Below, one piece after another: positions 18,644 to 31,185 of a DNA stretch of 64,000 nt (its first letter is position 1; each line of letters starts with the position of its first letter). The stretch covers positions 5,712,499 to 5,776,498 of the forward strand of contig OX421501.1 in NCBI GenBank assembly GCA_949126835.1, in the 5' to 3' direction. The stretch is from Anisus vortex. Its lineage: Eukaryota; Mollusca; Gastropoda; Planorbidae. The notes beneath the pieces were generated by a model, which saw nothing but the letters and a program-made list of their open reading frames with translations, did no database searches and was not told the origin of the DNA. The position numbers and the translations under genes are program-made.

Positions 18644-21459
18644 TGGAAATTTTCTTCAAAAGCGCTCTAACGATTATCTTCATGTTTTAATAAACTATTT
18701 GTTTCACCTAAAAAAAAATCTACAGCTTTTCGGCCCCACAAATAAAAATCGGAAATGGACGTTAAACAAAAATACACATTAGATTTATCGTAGATATTGA
18801 TTTTGGCCGTGAAAACATGCCCTTGCTCGACCCACATGTAGTGCGGCTTTCAAGAGCGGTGTTTTGTTGCGTCGCAGTTATGACGTTTCGGGAATACCCG
18901 TAGGCTTACTACAGCAGAAAGAAGTTTAATTTCTTGTTTAAACTACTGTTGCGCACCGATGATAGAAATAATTTAAAGCAAGACCAAGTGTAATTTATGT
19001 AATGCAGGGGTGTCCAAACTACAGCCAGTGGGTAACGCGCGGGCGGACAAATGATAGTATGCGGCCCTCGCGGCTTATTTAGATTTGAACGTCTACCAAT
19101 ATATTTTAGATTAAACTTCAATATATTTTAGATTAAATTTAAAAAAAAAGAAAACAAATACATATTTACGAATTATCTAATAGTGAGATAATAGTTTGCC
19201 GTTTAAATAAAAACAGAATTAGATGAAGTTTCACCAAACTAAATGTCTATTTTTAACTTTCTTTTATCTGACATTTTTTGAAAAAAAAAAACACCTCTAA
19301 AACTTGTTTGTGTTTAAACAATGAATAGCTGTATATAGTGTACACTGTAGCAGATTACACTACACTGTATATAGTGTTCACTGTAGCAGTATACACTACG
19401 CTGTATGTAGCATACAATGTAGCAGTATACTCTACACTGTAAATAATAAACACTGTATTAGTATCCACTTTTTTAAAAATTCAATTAATGTTTCATTAAA
19501 AATGTGTATGATTTAATTATAAAGGCCTACCAAAGTAAGATATATTAGAATATGTTAACATTGTCAATTCGAAATCTGGTAAACTAGAAAAGATGTAAAT
19601 TCAGTATATTCGTATTTTCCTTATAACAATAGTCAGAAGTGTAATATACTGTTAGTTTTATTGAGGGGCGGGGGGGGGGGGAGAAATTAAACACATTATC
19701 TAACGAAGCCTACATATATTATGATCTTTTCATTTGCAGTCTTTTCAATGAATAACATAATTTTACCTTTAATTATTTAGTATTTAAGTTTAATGCTCAA
19801 AATTAAAAAAAAAAAATGTTTATCATACCATTGTTTTAATTAATCAATATTATATTTTACCGCGATAGTTTATTATAAATAGTAGCACAAATGGAGGATA
19901 TTAGATAATGTTAACACCAAACTATATTTTTTTACTTTTTTCGTCAAACAATGTTTGGAATAATACATTGAAAACATTGAAAATCTCTATATATAAAAAG
20001 ATCGTGTTTGTGTGTTTGTGTCCCCACGGATCCCTATTGTGTCACTGACTTTTTTATGCCTAGTCCTATATACTGTCTAATAGCTTTTCACATCTGACAT
20101 GTGCCTTCTCTAGCTAAGTTGTTAACGTAGAGGACTGCTGTGCGTGCGAGCGGGTTCGATTCTCCAGTTAGACTATGCCTATTTTTTTTACCCGATTTAC
20201 ATTTATTCATAGAACTTTTTAATTCCTATCAAACATATTTGCCGGCCGTAACTCATTGTTAGCTTGAATGGGTTGAGGGAGGGAGTTGAAAAAATTGACA
20301 TAATTTTATAGGAAAGTTTGACAGTTGTTAAAGTTAAATAATTAATTAATTAATTGGTCATTTATATAGCGCCTCACTCCATGCTAATAAAAGCATGCTC
20401 AGCGCGCTCACAAAATCGAAACGACAATAACGCTCTAAAATAGTTTTAAACAAGGTTTCGGCCGATGGAGGCACGAAACGACAATAACATTTTAAAATAG
20501 TTTCAAACAAGTTTTTTGCTGATGGATGTGTATTTGATCAATTTAGTTGAAAAGAAAAGTCTTCAAATTCTTCTTGAATGCCTTTTTTGACACAGAGTTT
20601 TTCAGTGTCTCAGGTAAGCCGTTCCACAGTGAAGGCGCCACAGATTCAAACGAGCGTACACCAATAGGGGAAGGAGTAGAAGAACTAAAAATTGTAACGT
20701 AATTCACGATATTTTAAATTTAAACTTTTTTGTTCATTTTCAGTCTTTTAAATAATAATAATAATATTTGTATAGCGCTGCCAACAAACATAATGTAAGC
20801 TCAGAGCGCGTTTAACATACAATAAGAATACGGATATTACACTAGGCCAGGTGACAGAGCTAAATTGAAGATTAAAAAAAAGACAAAACAAATAAATGTA
20901 GCATTAACCGACCCAACCCATAAATAAGACAGTAAGTTTCTAAAGCATGTTAAATGTTATCTAAGGTAAATATTGAAATAATGAGTTTTTAAGTTCTTTT
21001 TGAAAGTAACAGTAGAGCTTGTTCGCCTCAGTTGAATGGGAAGTTGATTCCACACCTTCGGACAGGATACTGAGAAGGCTCTAAGGCCAACGGTCGTCAG
21101 AGAGAAACGGGGCTCTTCCAGAAGCGATGAGTTTGCAGAACGAATTGTTCTTTGCGGGACATAAGGTCTGATTAGTGCCTTGAGATAGGACGGAAACTCT
21201 ATTTGAAAATGCACTGATGGCAAAGTAGCGCCACTTTATACTCAAGTCTGGCTTTCACGGGGAGCCAGTGGAGCGAGCGTAGAAGGGCAGTTCCCGAGTC
21301 TCTTTTAGACTTGCACATAGACAAACGCGCAGTACTTTTATGTATTCGTTGTAGCCTGGCGATTTCATGACATAAATGACATATATTTTTTTTGGATTTA
21401 AAACTGACAACTCTAGCCTACATGTTTTTTTTTTTGGTTTAAAAAGAGATTAAGCTGTT

Positions 21460-21504
<45 letters not shown>

Positions 21505-21748
21505 GGGGGGGGGGGGGGTTATCGGGCGAAATCTAGATATTAGACTGCACAAATAAAAATCTGCTTCGACTGTTAGAATTTAAAGCCCATGTTATTCATA
21601 GTAGAAAAAAGAAAAAAAACAAATACAATTTATTGGCCTGGTAAAGAAGTATTTTTAAAATTTATGCACTGTTGTTTTACATACACATGAGGTTAAGGTA
21701 CAAGCGCCTGCTCTTTATTACCGATCGAATGATCGGTCACCTGGTACT
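18644..21748 (+). repeat. Copy 5 of the 3.1-kb unit (HOR position B)
   Basis: A complete unit nearly identical to copy 9. Shared private marks are AATAAACTATTTG near 18690, a duplicated GTGTTT in GTGTTTGTGTGTTTGTGT near 20003, TTTTTTGTTCATTTTC near 20726 and GAGGTTAAGG near 21688. It lacks the 20-bp deletion. LINE a at about 20337-20690; LINE b at 20750-21317. Confidence 0.93.
20957..21223 (-). pseudogene. LINE b remnant in copy 5
   Basis: 88 codons of the C-terminal part. A one-base change in length near 21199 (AACTCTATTTG) shifts the frame so that the conserved upstream segment with HWLPV (to about 21317) is out of frame. Confidence 0.8.
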
Positions 21749-21829
21749 CCTATACTATAATACGAGTTAAAATTGTATGTATATATATATATATATATAT
21801 ATATTTATTTATATATGTGTATATATGTC
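21749..21829. repeat. Linker with one minisatellite unit plus (TA)n, copies 5/6
   Basis: One 36-38 bp unit and a (TA)n run broken by TTTATTTA. The same interruption appears in linker 9/10 (34288-34366) and, reversed, at 40560-40600, confirming that these are copies of one junction. Confidence 0.87.
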
Positions 21830-23215
21830 TGGAAATTTTCTTCAAAAGCGCTCTAACGATTATCTTCATGTTTTAATGCACTACTTGTTTCACCTAAAAA
21901 AAAATCTACAGCTTTTCGGCCCCACAAATAAAAATCGGAAATGGACGTTAAACGAAAATACACATTAGATTTATCGTAGATATTGATTTTGGCCGTGAAA
22001 ACATGCCATTGCTCGACCCACATGTAGTGCGGCTTTCAAGAGCGGTGTTTTGTTGCGTCGCAGTTATGACGTTTCGGGAATACCCGTAGGCTTACTACAG
22101 CAGAAAGAAGTTTAATTTCTTGTTTAAACTACTGTTGCGCACCGATGATAGAAATAATTTAAAGCAAGACCAAGTGTAATTTATGTAATGCAGGGGTGTC
22201 CAAACTACAGCCAGTGGGTAACGCGCGGGCGGACAAATGATAGTATGCGGCCCTCGCGGCTTATTTAGATTAGAACGTCTTCAATATATTTTAGACTAAA
22301 CTTCAATATATTTTAGATTAAATTAAAAAAAAAAGAAAAACAAATACATATTTACGAATTATCTAATAGTCAGATAATAGTTTGCCGTTTAAATAATAAC
22401 AGAATTAGATGAAGTTTCACCAAACTAAAGGTCTATTTTTAACTTTCTTTTATCTGACATTTTTTGAAAACAAAAACACCTCTAAAACTTTTTTTGTGTT
22501 TAAACAATGAATAGCTGTATATAGTGTACACTGTAGCAGATTACACTGCACTGTATATAGTGTTCACTGTAGCAGTATACACTACGCTGTATATAGCATA
22601 CAATGTAGCAGTATACTCTACACTGTAAATAATAAACACTGTATTAGTATCCACTTTTTTAAAAATTCAATGAATGTTTCATAAAAAATATGTATGATTT
22701 GCTTATAAAGGCCTACCAAAGTAAGATATATTAGAATATGTTAACATTGTCAATTCGAAATCTGGTAAACTAGAAAAGATGTAAATTCAGTATATTCGTA
22801 TTTTCCTTATAACAATAGTCAGAAGTGTAATATACTGTTAGTTTTATTGAGGGGCGGGGGGGGGGGGGGAGAGAAATTAAACACATCATCTAACGAAGCC
22901 TATATATATTATGATCTTTTCATTTGCAGTCTTTTCAATGAATAACATAATTTCCCCTTTAATTATTTAGTATTTAAGTTTAATTCTCAAAATTTTTTAA
23001 AAAAATGTTTATCATACCATTGTTTTAATTAACCAATATTATATTTTGCCGCGATAGTTTATTATAAATAGTAACACAAATGGAGGATATTAGATAATGT
23101 TAACACCAAACTATATTTTTTTACTTTTTTGTCAAACAATGTTTGGAATAATACATTGAAAACATTGAAAATCTCAATATATAAAAATATCGTGTTTGTG
23201 TCCCCACGGATCCCT

Positions 23216-23450
23216 TTAGTTTGGTGAAACTTCATCTAATTATTTAAACGGCAAACTGTTATCTGACTATTAAATTTAACAAATAAAACAAAGGATGTAC
23301 ATACCTAAGTCTAATGTTATAAAAATAAATGCCATAAAAATTGTAAGAAACAAGTCTTTTTTTAACGTACTAATTAGCCATGGTTAAATTTTTTTAGTCA
23401 ATAAAATAAATAAAGCATTGTATTTGAATTTCTGTCACACAGAAAAATTA
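23216..23450. other. Inserted segment in copy 6: inverted unit fragment plus unique sequence
   Basis: The first ~57 bp (TTTAGTTTGGTGAAACTTC onward) are the reverse complement of a part of the unit's own left half (the region of 22377-22432) with an 8-base gap. The remaining ~175 bp match nothing else in the window. The segment is flanked by two versions of the unit sequence ending in GTGTCCCCACGGATCCC, so it sits inside a short duplication. Twins are at about 35754-35988 and, inverted, about 38932-39166. Confidence 0.85.
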
Positions 23451-24500
23451 TTGGAATAATACAGTGAAAACATTGAAAATCTCTCTATATAAAAAGATCG
23501 TGTTTGTGTCCCCACGGATCCCCATTGGTCAATTTGTGAGTTTGTGTCACTAACTTATTTAGGCCTAGTCCTATATACTGTCTAATAGCTTTTCACATCT
23601 GACATGTGCCTTCTCTAGCTAAGTTGTTAAAGTAGAGGACTGGTGTCCTATGCCTATTTTTTTACCCGATTTACATTTATTCGTAGACCTTTTTAATTCC
23701 TATCAAACATATTTGCCAGCCGTAACACATTGTTAGCTTGAATGGGTTGAGGGAGGGAGTTAAAAAAAATTGACATAATTTTATAGGAAAGTTTGACAGT
23801 TGTTAAAGTTAATTAATTAATTAATTAATTGGTCATTTATATAGCGCCTCACTCCATGCTAATAAAAGCATGCTCAGCGCGCTCACAAAATCGAAACGAC
23901 AATAACACTCTAAAATAGTTTTAAACAAGGTTTCGGCCGATGGAGGCACGAAACGACAATAACATTTTATAATAGTTTCAAACAAGTTTTTTGCTGATGG
24001 ATGTGTATTTGATCAATTTAGTTGTAAAGAAAAGTCTTCAAATTCTTCTTGAATGCTTTTTTTGACACAGAGTTTTTCAGTGTCTCAGGTAAGCCGTTCC
24101 ACAGTGAAGGCGCCACAGATTCAAACGAGCGTACACCAATAGGGGAGGGGTAGAAGAACTAAAAATTGTTACGTAATTCACGATATTTTAAATTTAAACT
24201 TTTCATTTTCAGTCTTTTAAATAATAATACTAATAATAATTGTATAGCGCTGCCAACAAACATAATGTAAGCTCAGAGCGCGTTTAACATACAACTAAGA
24301 ATACGGATATTACACTAGGCCAGGTGACAGAGCTAAATTGATGATTAAAAAAAAGACAAAACAAATAAATGTAGCATTAACCGACCCAACCCATAAATAA
24401 GACAGTAAGTTTCTAAAGCATGTTAAATGTTATCGAAGGTAAATATTGAAATAATGAGTTTTTAAGTTCTTTTTGAAAGTAACAGTAGAGCTTGTTCGAC

Positions 24501-24731
24501 TCAGTTGAATGGGAAGTGATTCCACACCTTCGGACCGGATACTGAGAAGGCTCTAAGGCCAACGGTCGTCAGAGAGAAACGGGGCTCTTCTAGAAGCGAT
24601 GAGTTTGCAGAACGAAGTGTTCTTTGCGGGACATAAGGTCTGATTAGTGCCTTGAGATAGGACGGAAACTCGTTATTAAAAATGCACTGATGACAAAGTA
24701 GCGCCACTTTATACTCAATTCTGGCTTTCAC
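24501..24731 (-). pseudogene. LINE b remnant in copy 6
   Basis: 76 codons with VWNHFPFN at the end: a one-base loss near 24518 shifts the last part. The upstream part is cut by the ~320-bp deletion at 24775. Confidence 0.8.
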
Positions 24732-24900
24732 GGGGAGCCAGTGGAGCGAGCGTAGAAGGGCAGTTTCCGAGTCTCTACAATTTATTGGTCTGGTAAAGAA
24801 GTATTTTTAAAATTTATGCACTGTTGTTTTACATACACATGATGTTAAGGTACAAGCGCCTGCTCTTTATTACCGATCGAATGATCGGTCACCTGGTACT

Positions 24901-24928
24901 TATATATAATACGAGTTAAAATTGTATG

Positions 24929-24969
<41 letters not shown>

Positions 24970-24978
24970 ATATATGTC
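24901..24978. repeat. Linker, copies 6/7
   Basis: One partial minisatellite unit (AATACGAGTTAAAATTG) and about 18 TA units, with TGTATGTATG between them. Confidence 0.85.
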
Positions 24979-27900
24979 TGGAAATTTTCTTCAAAAGCGC
25001 TCTAACGATTATCTTCATGTTTTAATGCACTACTTGTTTCACCTAAAAAAAAATCTACAGATTTTCGGCCCCACAAATAAAAATCGGAAATGGACGTTAA
25101 ACAAAAATACACATTAGATTTATCGTAGATATTGATTTTGGCCGTGAAAACATGCCCTTGCTCGACCCACATGTAGTGCGGCTTTCAAGAGCGGTGTTTT
25201 GTTGCGTCGCAGTTATGACGTTTCGGGAATACCCGTAGGCTTACTACAGCAGAAAGAAGTTTAATTTCTTGTTTAAACTACTGTTGCGCACCGATGATAG
25301 AAATAATTTAAAGAAAGACCAAGTGTAATTTATGTAATGCAGGGGTGTCCAAACTACAGCCAGTGGGTAACGCGCGGGCGGACAAATGATAGTATGCGGC
25401 CCTCGCGGCTTATTTAGATTTGAACGTCTACCAATATATTTTAGATTAAACTTCAATATATTTTAGATTAAATTAAAAAAAAAAGAAAACAAATACATAT
25501 TTACGAATTATCTAATAGTGAGATAATAGTTTGCCGTTTAAATAATAACAGAATTAGAAGAACTTTCACCAAACTAAAGGTCTATTTGTAACTTTCTTTT
25601 ATCTGACATTTTTTGAAAAAAAAACACCTCTAAAACTTTTTTTGTGTTTAAACAATGAATAGCTGTATATAGTGTACACTGTAGCAGATTACACTGCACT
25701 GTATATAGTGTTCACTGTAGCAGTATACACTACGCTGTATATAGCATACAACGTAGCAGTATACTCTACACTGTAAATAATAAACACTGTTTTAGTATTC
25801 ACTTTTTTAAAAATTCAATTAATGTTTCATTAAAAATGTGTATGATTTGCTTATAAAGGCCTACCAAAGTAAGATATATTAGAATATGTTAACATTGTCA
25901 ATTCGAAATCTGGTAAACTAGAAAAGATGTAAATTCAGTATATTCGTATTTTCCTTATAACAATAGTCAGAAGTGTAATATACTGTTAGTTTTATTGAGG
26001 GGCGGGGGGGGGGGGGGAGAAATTAAACACATTATCTAACGAAGCCTACATATATTATGATCTTTTCATTTGCAGTCTTTTCAATGAATAACATAATTTT
26101 ACCTTTAATTATTTAGTATTTAAGTTTAATGCTCAAAATTAAAAAAAAAAAAATGTTTATCATACCATTGTTTTAATTAATCAATATTATATTTTACCGC
26201 GATAGTTTATTATAAATAGTAACACAAATGGAGGATATTAAATAATGTTAACACCAAACTATATTTTTTTACTTTTTTCGTAAAACAATGTTTGGAATAA
26301 TACATTGAAAACATTAAAAATCTCTATATATAAAAAGATCGTGTTTGTGTCCCCACGGATCCCTATTGTGTCACTGACTTTTTTAGGCCTAGTCCTATAT
26401 ACTGTCTAATAGCTTTTCACATCTGACATGTGCCTTCTCTAGCTAAGTTGTTAACGTAGAGGACTGCTGTGCGTGCGAGCGGGTTCGATTCTCCAGTTAG
26501 ACTATGCCTATTTTTTTTACCCGATTTACATTTATTCGTAGACCTTTTTAATTCCTATCAAACATATTTGCCGGCCGTAACTCATTGTTAGCTTGAATGG
26601 GTTGAGGGAGGGAGTTGAAAAAATTGACATAATTTTATAGGAAAGTTTGACAGTTGTTTAAGTTAAATAATTAATTAATTAATTGGTTATTTATATAGCG
26701 CCTCACTCCATACTAATAAAAGCATGCTCGGCGCGCTCACAAAATCGAAACGACAATAACGCTCTAAAATAGTTTTAAACAAGGTTTCGGCCGATGGAGG
26801 CACGAAACGACAATAACATTTTAAAATAGTTTCAAACAAGTTTTTTGCTAATGGATGTGTATTTGATCAATTTAGTTGAAAAGAAAAGTCTTCAAATTCT
26901 TCTTGAATGCCTTTTTTGACACAGAGTTTTTCAGTGTCTCAGGTAAGCCGTTCCACAGTGAAGGCGCCACAGATTCAAACGAGCGTACACCAATAGGGGA
27001 AGGGGTAGAAGAACTAAAAATTGTAACGTATTTCACGATATTTTAAATTTAAACTTTTCATTTTCAGTCTTTTAAATAATAATAATAATAATATTTGTAA
27101 AGCGCTGCCAACAAACATAATGTAAGCTCAGAGCGCGTTTAACATACAACTAAGAATACGGATATTACACTAGGCCAGGTGACAGAGCTAAATTGATGAT
27201 AAAAAACAAGACAAAACAAATAAATGTAGCATTAACCGACTTAACCCATAAATAAGACAGTAAGTTTCTAAAGCATGTTAAATGTTATCGAAGGTAAATA
27301 TTGAAATAATGAGTTTTTAAGTTCTTTTTGAAAGTAACAGTAGAGCTTGTTCGCCTCAGTTGAATGGGAAGTTGATTCCACACTTTCGGACCGGATACTG
27401 AGAAGGCTCTAAGGCCAACGGTCGTCAGAGAGAAACGGGGCTCTTCCAGAAGCGATGAGTTTGTAGAACAAAGTGTTCTTTGCGGGACATAAGGTCTGAT
27501 TAGTGCCTTGAGATAGGACGGAAACTCGTTGTTAAAAATGCACTGATGGCAAAGTAGCGCCACTTTATACTCAATTCTGGAGCGAGCTTAGAAGGGCAGT
27601 TCCCGAGTCTCTTTTAGACTTGCACATAAACAAACGCGCAGTACTTTTATGTATTCGTTGTAGCCTGGCGATTTAATGACATAAATGACATATATTTCTG
27701 TTGGATTTAAAACTGACAACTCTAGCCTTCATGTTTTTTTTTGGTTTAAAATGAGATTAAGCTGTTGTTGTTTGTTTGTTTGTTTTTTTTTTGGGGGGGG
27801 GGGGGTTATCGGTCAAAATCTAGATATTAGACTGCACAAATAAAAATCTGCTTCGACTGTTAGAATTTAAAGCCCATGTTATTCATAGTAGAAAAAAGAA

Positions 27901-28035
27901 AAAAGACAAATACAATTTATTGGTCTGGTAAAGAAGTATTTTTAAAATGTATGCACTGTTGTTTTACATACACATGATGTTAAGGTACAAGCGCCTGCTC
28001 TTTATTACCGATCGAATGATCGGTCACCTGGTACT
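24979..28035 (+). repeat. Copy 7 of the 3.1-kb unit (HOR position D)
   Basis: A complete unit whose twin is copy 12, 15.69 kb downstream (12.54 kb plus one inserted inverted unit). Shared marks are TTTAAAGAAAGACC near 25310, AACATTAAAAATC near 26308, GTATTTCACG near 27028 and the (TTTG)n run near 27772. It carries the 20-bp deletion. Confidence 0.92.
27285..27563 (-). pseudogene. LINE b remnant in copy 7, 20-bp deletion
   Basis: 92 codons, with FNNEFPSYL (not FKYEF) at the start of the block, shared with copy 12. Confidence 0.8.
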
Positions 28036-28060
28036 ATATATATATATGTGTATATATGTC

Positions 28061-31000
28061 TGGAAATTTTCTTCAAAAGCGCTCTAACGATTATCTTCAT
28101 GTTTTAATGCACTACTTGTTTCACCTAAAAAAAAATCTACACCTTTTCGGCCCCACAAATAAAAATCGGAAATGGACGTTAAACAAAAATACACATTAGA
28201 TTTATCGTAGATATTGATTTTGGCCGTGAAAACATGCCCTTGCTCGACCCACATGTAGTGCGGCTTTCAAGAGCGGTGTTTTGTTGCGTCGCAGTTATGA
28301 CGTTTCGGGAATACCCGTAGGCTTACTACAGCAGAAAGAAGTTTAATTTCTTGTTTAAACTACTGTTGCGCACCGATGATAGAAATAATTTAAAGCAAGA
28401 CCAAGTGTAATTTATGTAATGCAGGGGTGTCCAAACTACAGCCAGTGGGTAACGCGCGGGCGGACAAATGATAGTATGCGGCCCTCGCGGCTTATTTAGA
28501 TTTGAACGTCTACCAATATATTTTAGATTAAACTTCAATATATTTTAGATTAAATTTAAAAAAAAAGAAAACAAATACATATTTACGAATTATCTAATAG
28601 TGAGATAATAGTTTGCCGTTTAAATAATAACAGAATTAGAAGAACTTTCACCAAACTAAAGGTCTATTTGTAACTTTCTTTTATCTGACATTTTTTGAAA
28701 AAAAACCACCTCTAAAACTTTTTTTGTGTTTAAACAATGAATAGCTGTATATAGTGTACACTGTAGCAGATTACACTGCACTGTATATAGTGTTCACTGT
28801 AGCAGTATACACTACGCTGTATATAGCATACAACGTAGCAGTATACTCTACACTGTAAATAATAAACACTGTTTTAGTATTCACTTTTTTAAAAATTCAA
28901 TTAATGTTTCATTAAAAATGTGTATGATTTGCTTATAAAGGCCTACCAAAGTAAGATATATTAGAATATGTTAACATTGTCAATTCGAAATCTGGTAAAC
29001 TAGAAAAGATGTAAATTCAGTATATTCGTATTTTCCTTATAACAATAGTCAGAAGTGTAATATACTGTTAGTTTTATTGAGGGGCGGGGGGGGGGGGAGA
29101 AATTAAACACATTATCTAACGAAGCCTACATATATTATGATCTTTTCATTTGCAGTCTTTTCAATGAATAACATAATTTTACCTTTAATTATTTAGTATT
29201 TAAGTTTAATGCTCAAAATTTAAAAAAAAAAATGTTTATCATACCATTGTTTTAATTAATCAATATTATATTTTACCGCGATAGTTTATTATAAATAGTA
29301 ACACAAATGGAGGATATTAAATAATGTTAACACCAAACTATATTTTTTTACTTTTTTCGTAAAACAATGTTTGGAATAATACATTGAAAACATTGAAAAT
29401 CTCTATATATAAAAAGATCGTGTTTGTGTCCCCACGGATCCCTATTGTGTCACTGACTTTTTTAGGCCTAGTCCTATATACTGTCTAATAGCTTTTCACA
29501 TCTGACATGTGCCTTCTCTAGCTAAGTTGGTAACGTAGAGGACTGCTGTGCGTGCGAGCGGGTTCGATTCTCCAGTTAGACTATGCCTATTTTTTTTACC
29601 CGATTTACATTTATTCGTAGACCTTTTTAATTCCTATCAAACATATTTGCCGGCCGTAACTCATTGTTAGCTTGAATGGGTTGAGGGAGGGATTTGAAAA
29701 AATTGACATAATTTTATAGGAAAGTTTGACAGTTGTTTAAGTTAAATAATTAATTAATTAATTGGTCATTTATATAGCGCCTCACTCCATACTAATAAAA
29801 GCATGCTCGGCGCGCTCACAAAATCGAAACGACAATAACGCTCTAAAATAGTTTTAAACAAGGTTTCGGCCGATGGACGCACGAAACGACAATAACATTT
29901 TAAAATAATTTCAAACAAGTTTTTTGCTGATGGATGTGTATTTGATCAATTTAGTTGAAAAGAAAAGTCTTCAAATTCTTCTTGAATGCCTTTTTTGACA
30001 CAGAGTTTTTCAGTGTCTCAGGTAAGCCGTTCCACAGTGAAGGCGCCACAGATTCAAACGAGCGTACACCAATAGGGGAAGGGGTAGAAGAACTAAAAAT
30101 TGTAACGTAATTCACGATATTTTAAATTTAAACTTTTCATTTTCAGTCTTTTAAATAATAATAATAATAATATTTGTAAAGCGCTGCCAACAAACATAAT
30201 GTAAGCTCAGAGCGCGTTTAACATACAACTAAGAATACGGATATTACACTAGGCCAGGTGACAGAGCTAAATTGATGATAAAAAACAAGACAAAACAAAT
30301 AAATGTAGCATTAACCGACCCAACCCATAAATAAGACAGTAAGTTTCTAAAGCATGTTAAATGTTATCGAAGGTAAATATTGAAATAATGAGTTTTTAAG
30401 TTCTTTTTGAAAGTAACCGTAGAGCTTGTTCGCCTCAGTTGAATGGGAAGTTGATTCCACACTTTCGGACCGGATACTGAGAAGGCTCTAAGGCCAACGG
30501 TCGTCAGAGAGAAACGGGGCTCTTCCAGAAGCGATGAGTTTGTAGAACAAAGTGTTCTTTGCGGGACATAAGGTCTGATTAGTGCCTTGAGATAGGACGG
30601 AAACTCGTATTTAAAAATGCACTGATGGCAAAGTAGCGCCACTTTATACTCAATTCTGGAGCGAGCTTAGAAGGGCAGTTCCCGAGTCTCTTTTAGACTT
30701 GCACATAAACAAACGCGCAGTACTTTTATGTATTCGTTGTAGCCTGGCGATTTAATGACATAAATGACATATATTTCTGTTGGATTTAAAACTGACAACT
30801 CTAGCCTTCATGTTTTTTTGGTTTAAAATGAGATTAAGCTGTTGTTGTTGTTTTTTTTTTTTTTGTTTTTTTTTTTTTTTTTGGGGGGGGGGGGGGTTAT
30901 CGGTCAAAATCTAGATATTAGACTGCACAAATAAAAATCTGCTTCGACTGTTAGAATTTAAAGCCCATGTTATTCATAGTAGAAAAAAGAAAAAAGACAA

Positions 31001-31126
31001 ATACAATTTATGGGTCTGGTAAAGAAGTATTTTTAAAATGTATGCACTGTTGTTTTACATACACATGATGTTAAGGTACAAGCGCCTGCTCTTTATTACC
31101 GATCGAATGATCGGTCACCTGGTACT
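28061..31126 (+). repeat. Copy 8 of the 3.1-kb unit (HOR position A)
   Basis: The twin of copy 4 over most of its length. Its first ~100 bp carry a private ACACCTTTTCGG (near 28139) that copy 4 lacks but copy 13 shares. It carries the 20-bp deletion. The tRNA-like segment is at about 29512-29583. Confidence 0.92.
30364..30642 (-). pseudogene. LINE b remnant in copy 8, 20-bp deletion
   Basis: 92 codons, FKYEFPSYL subtype, with the same GTAACCGTAG change as copy 4. Confidence 0.8.
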
Positions 31127-31153
31127 CCTATACTATAATACGAGTTAAAATTG

Positions 31154-31184
<31 letters not shown>

Positions 31185-31185
31185 C

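Larger units (their letters stand above)
21830..24900 (+). repeat. Copy 6 of the 3.1-kb unit (HOR position C)
   Basis: A complete but rearranged unit. A foreign segment lies at 23216-23450, the tRNA-like part lost its B box (near 23640), and about 320 bp including the poly(T)/poly(G) tract are deleted at about 24775. The same three changes are in copies 10 and 11. LINE a at 23812-24155; LINE b at 24215-24775. Confidence 0.92.
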
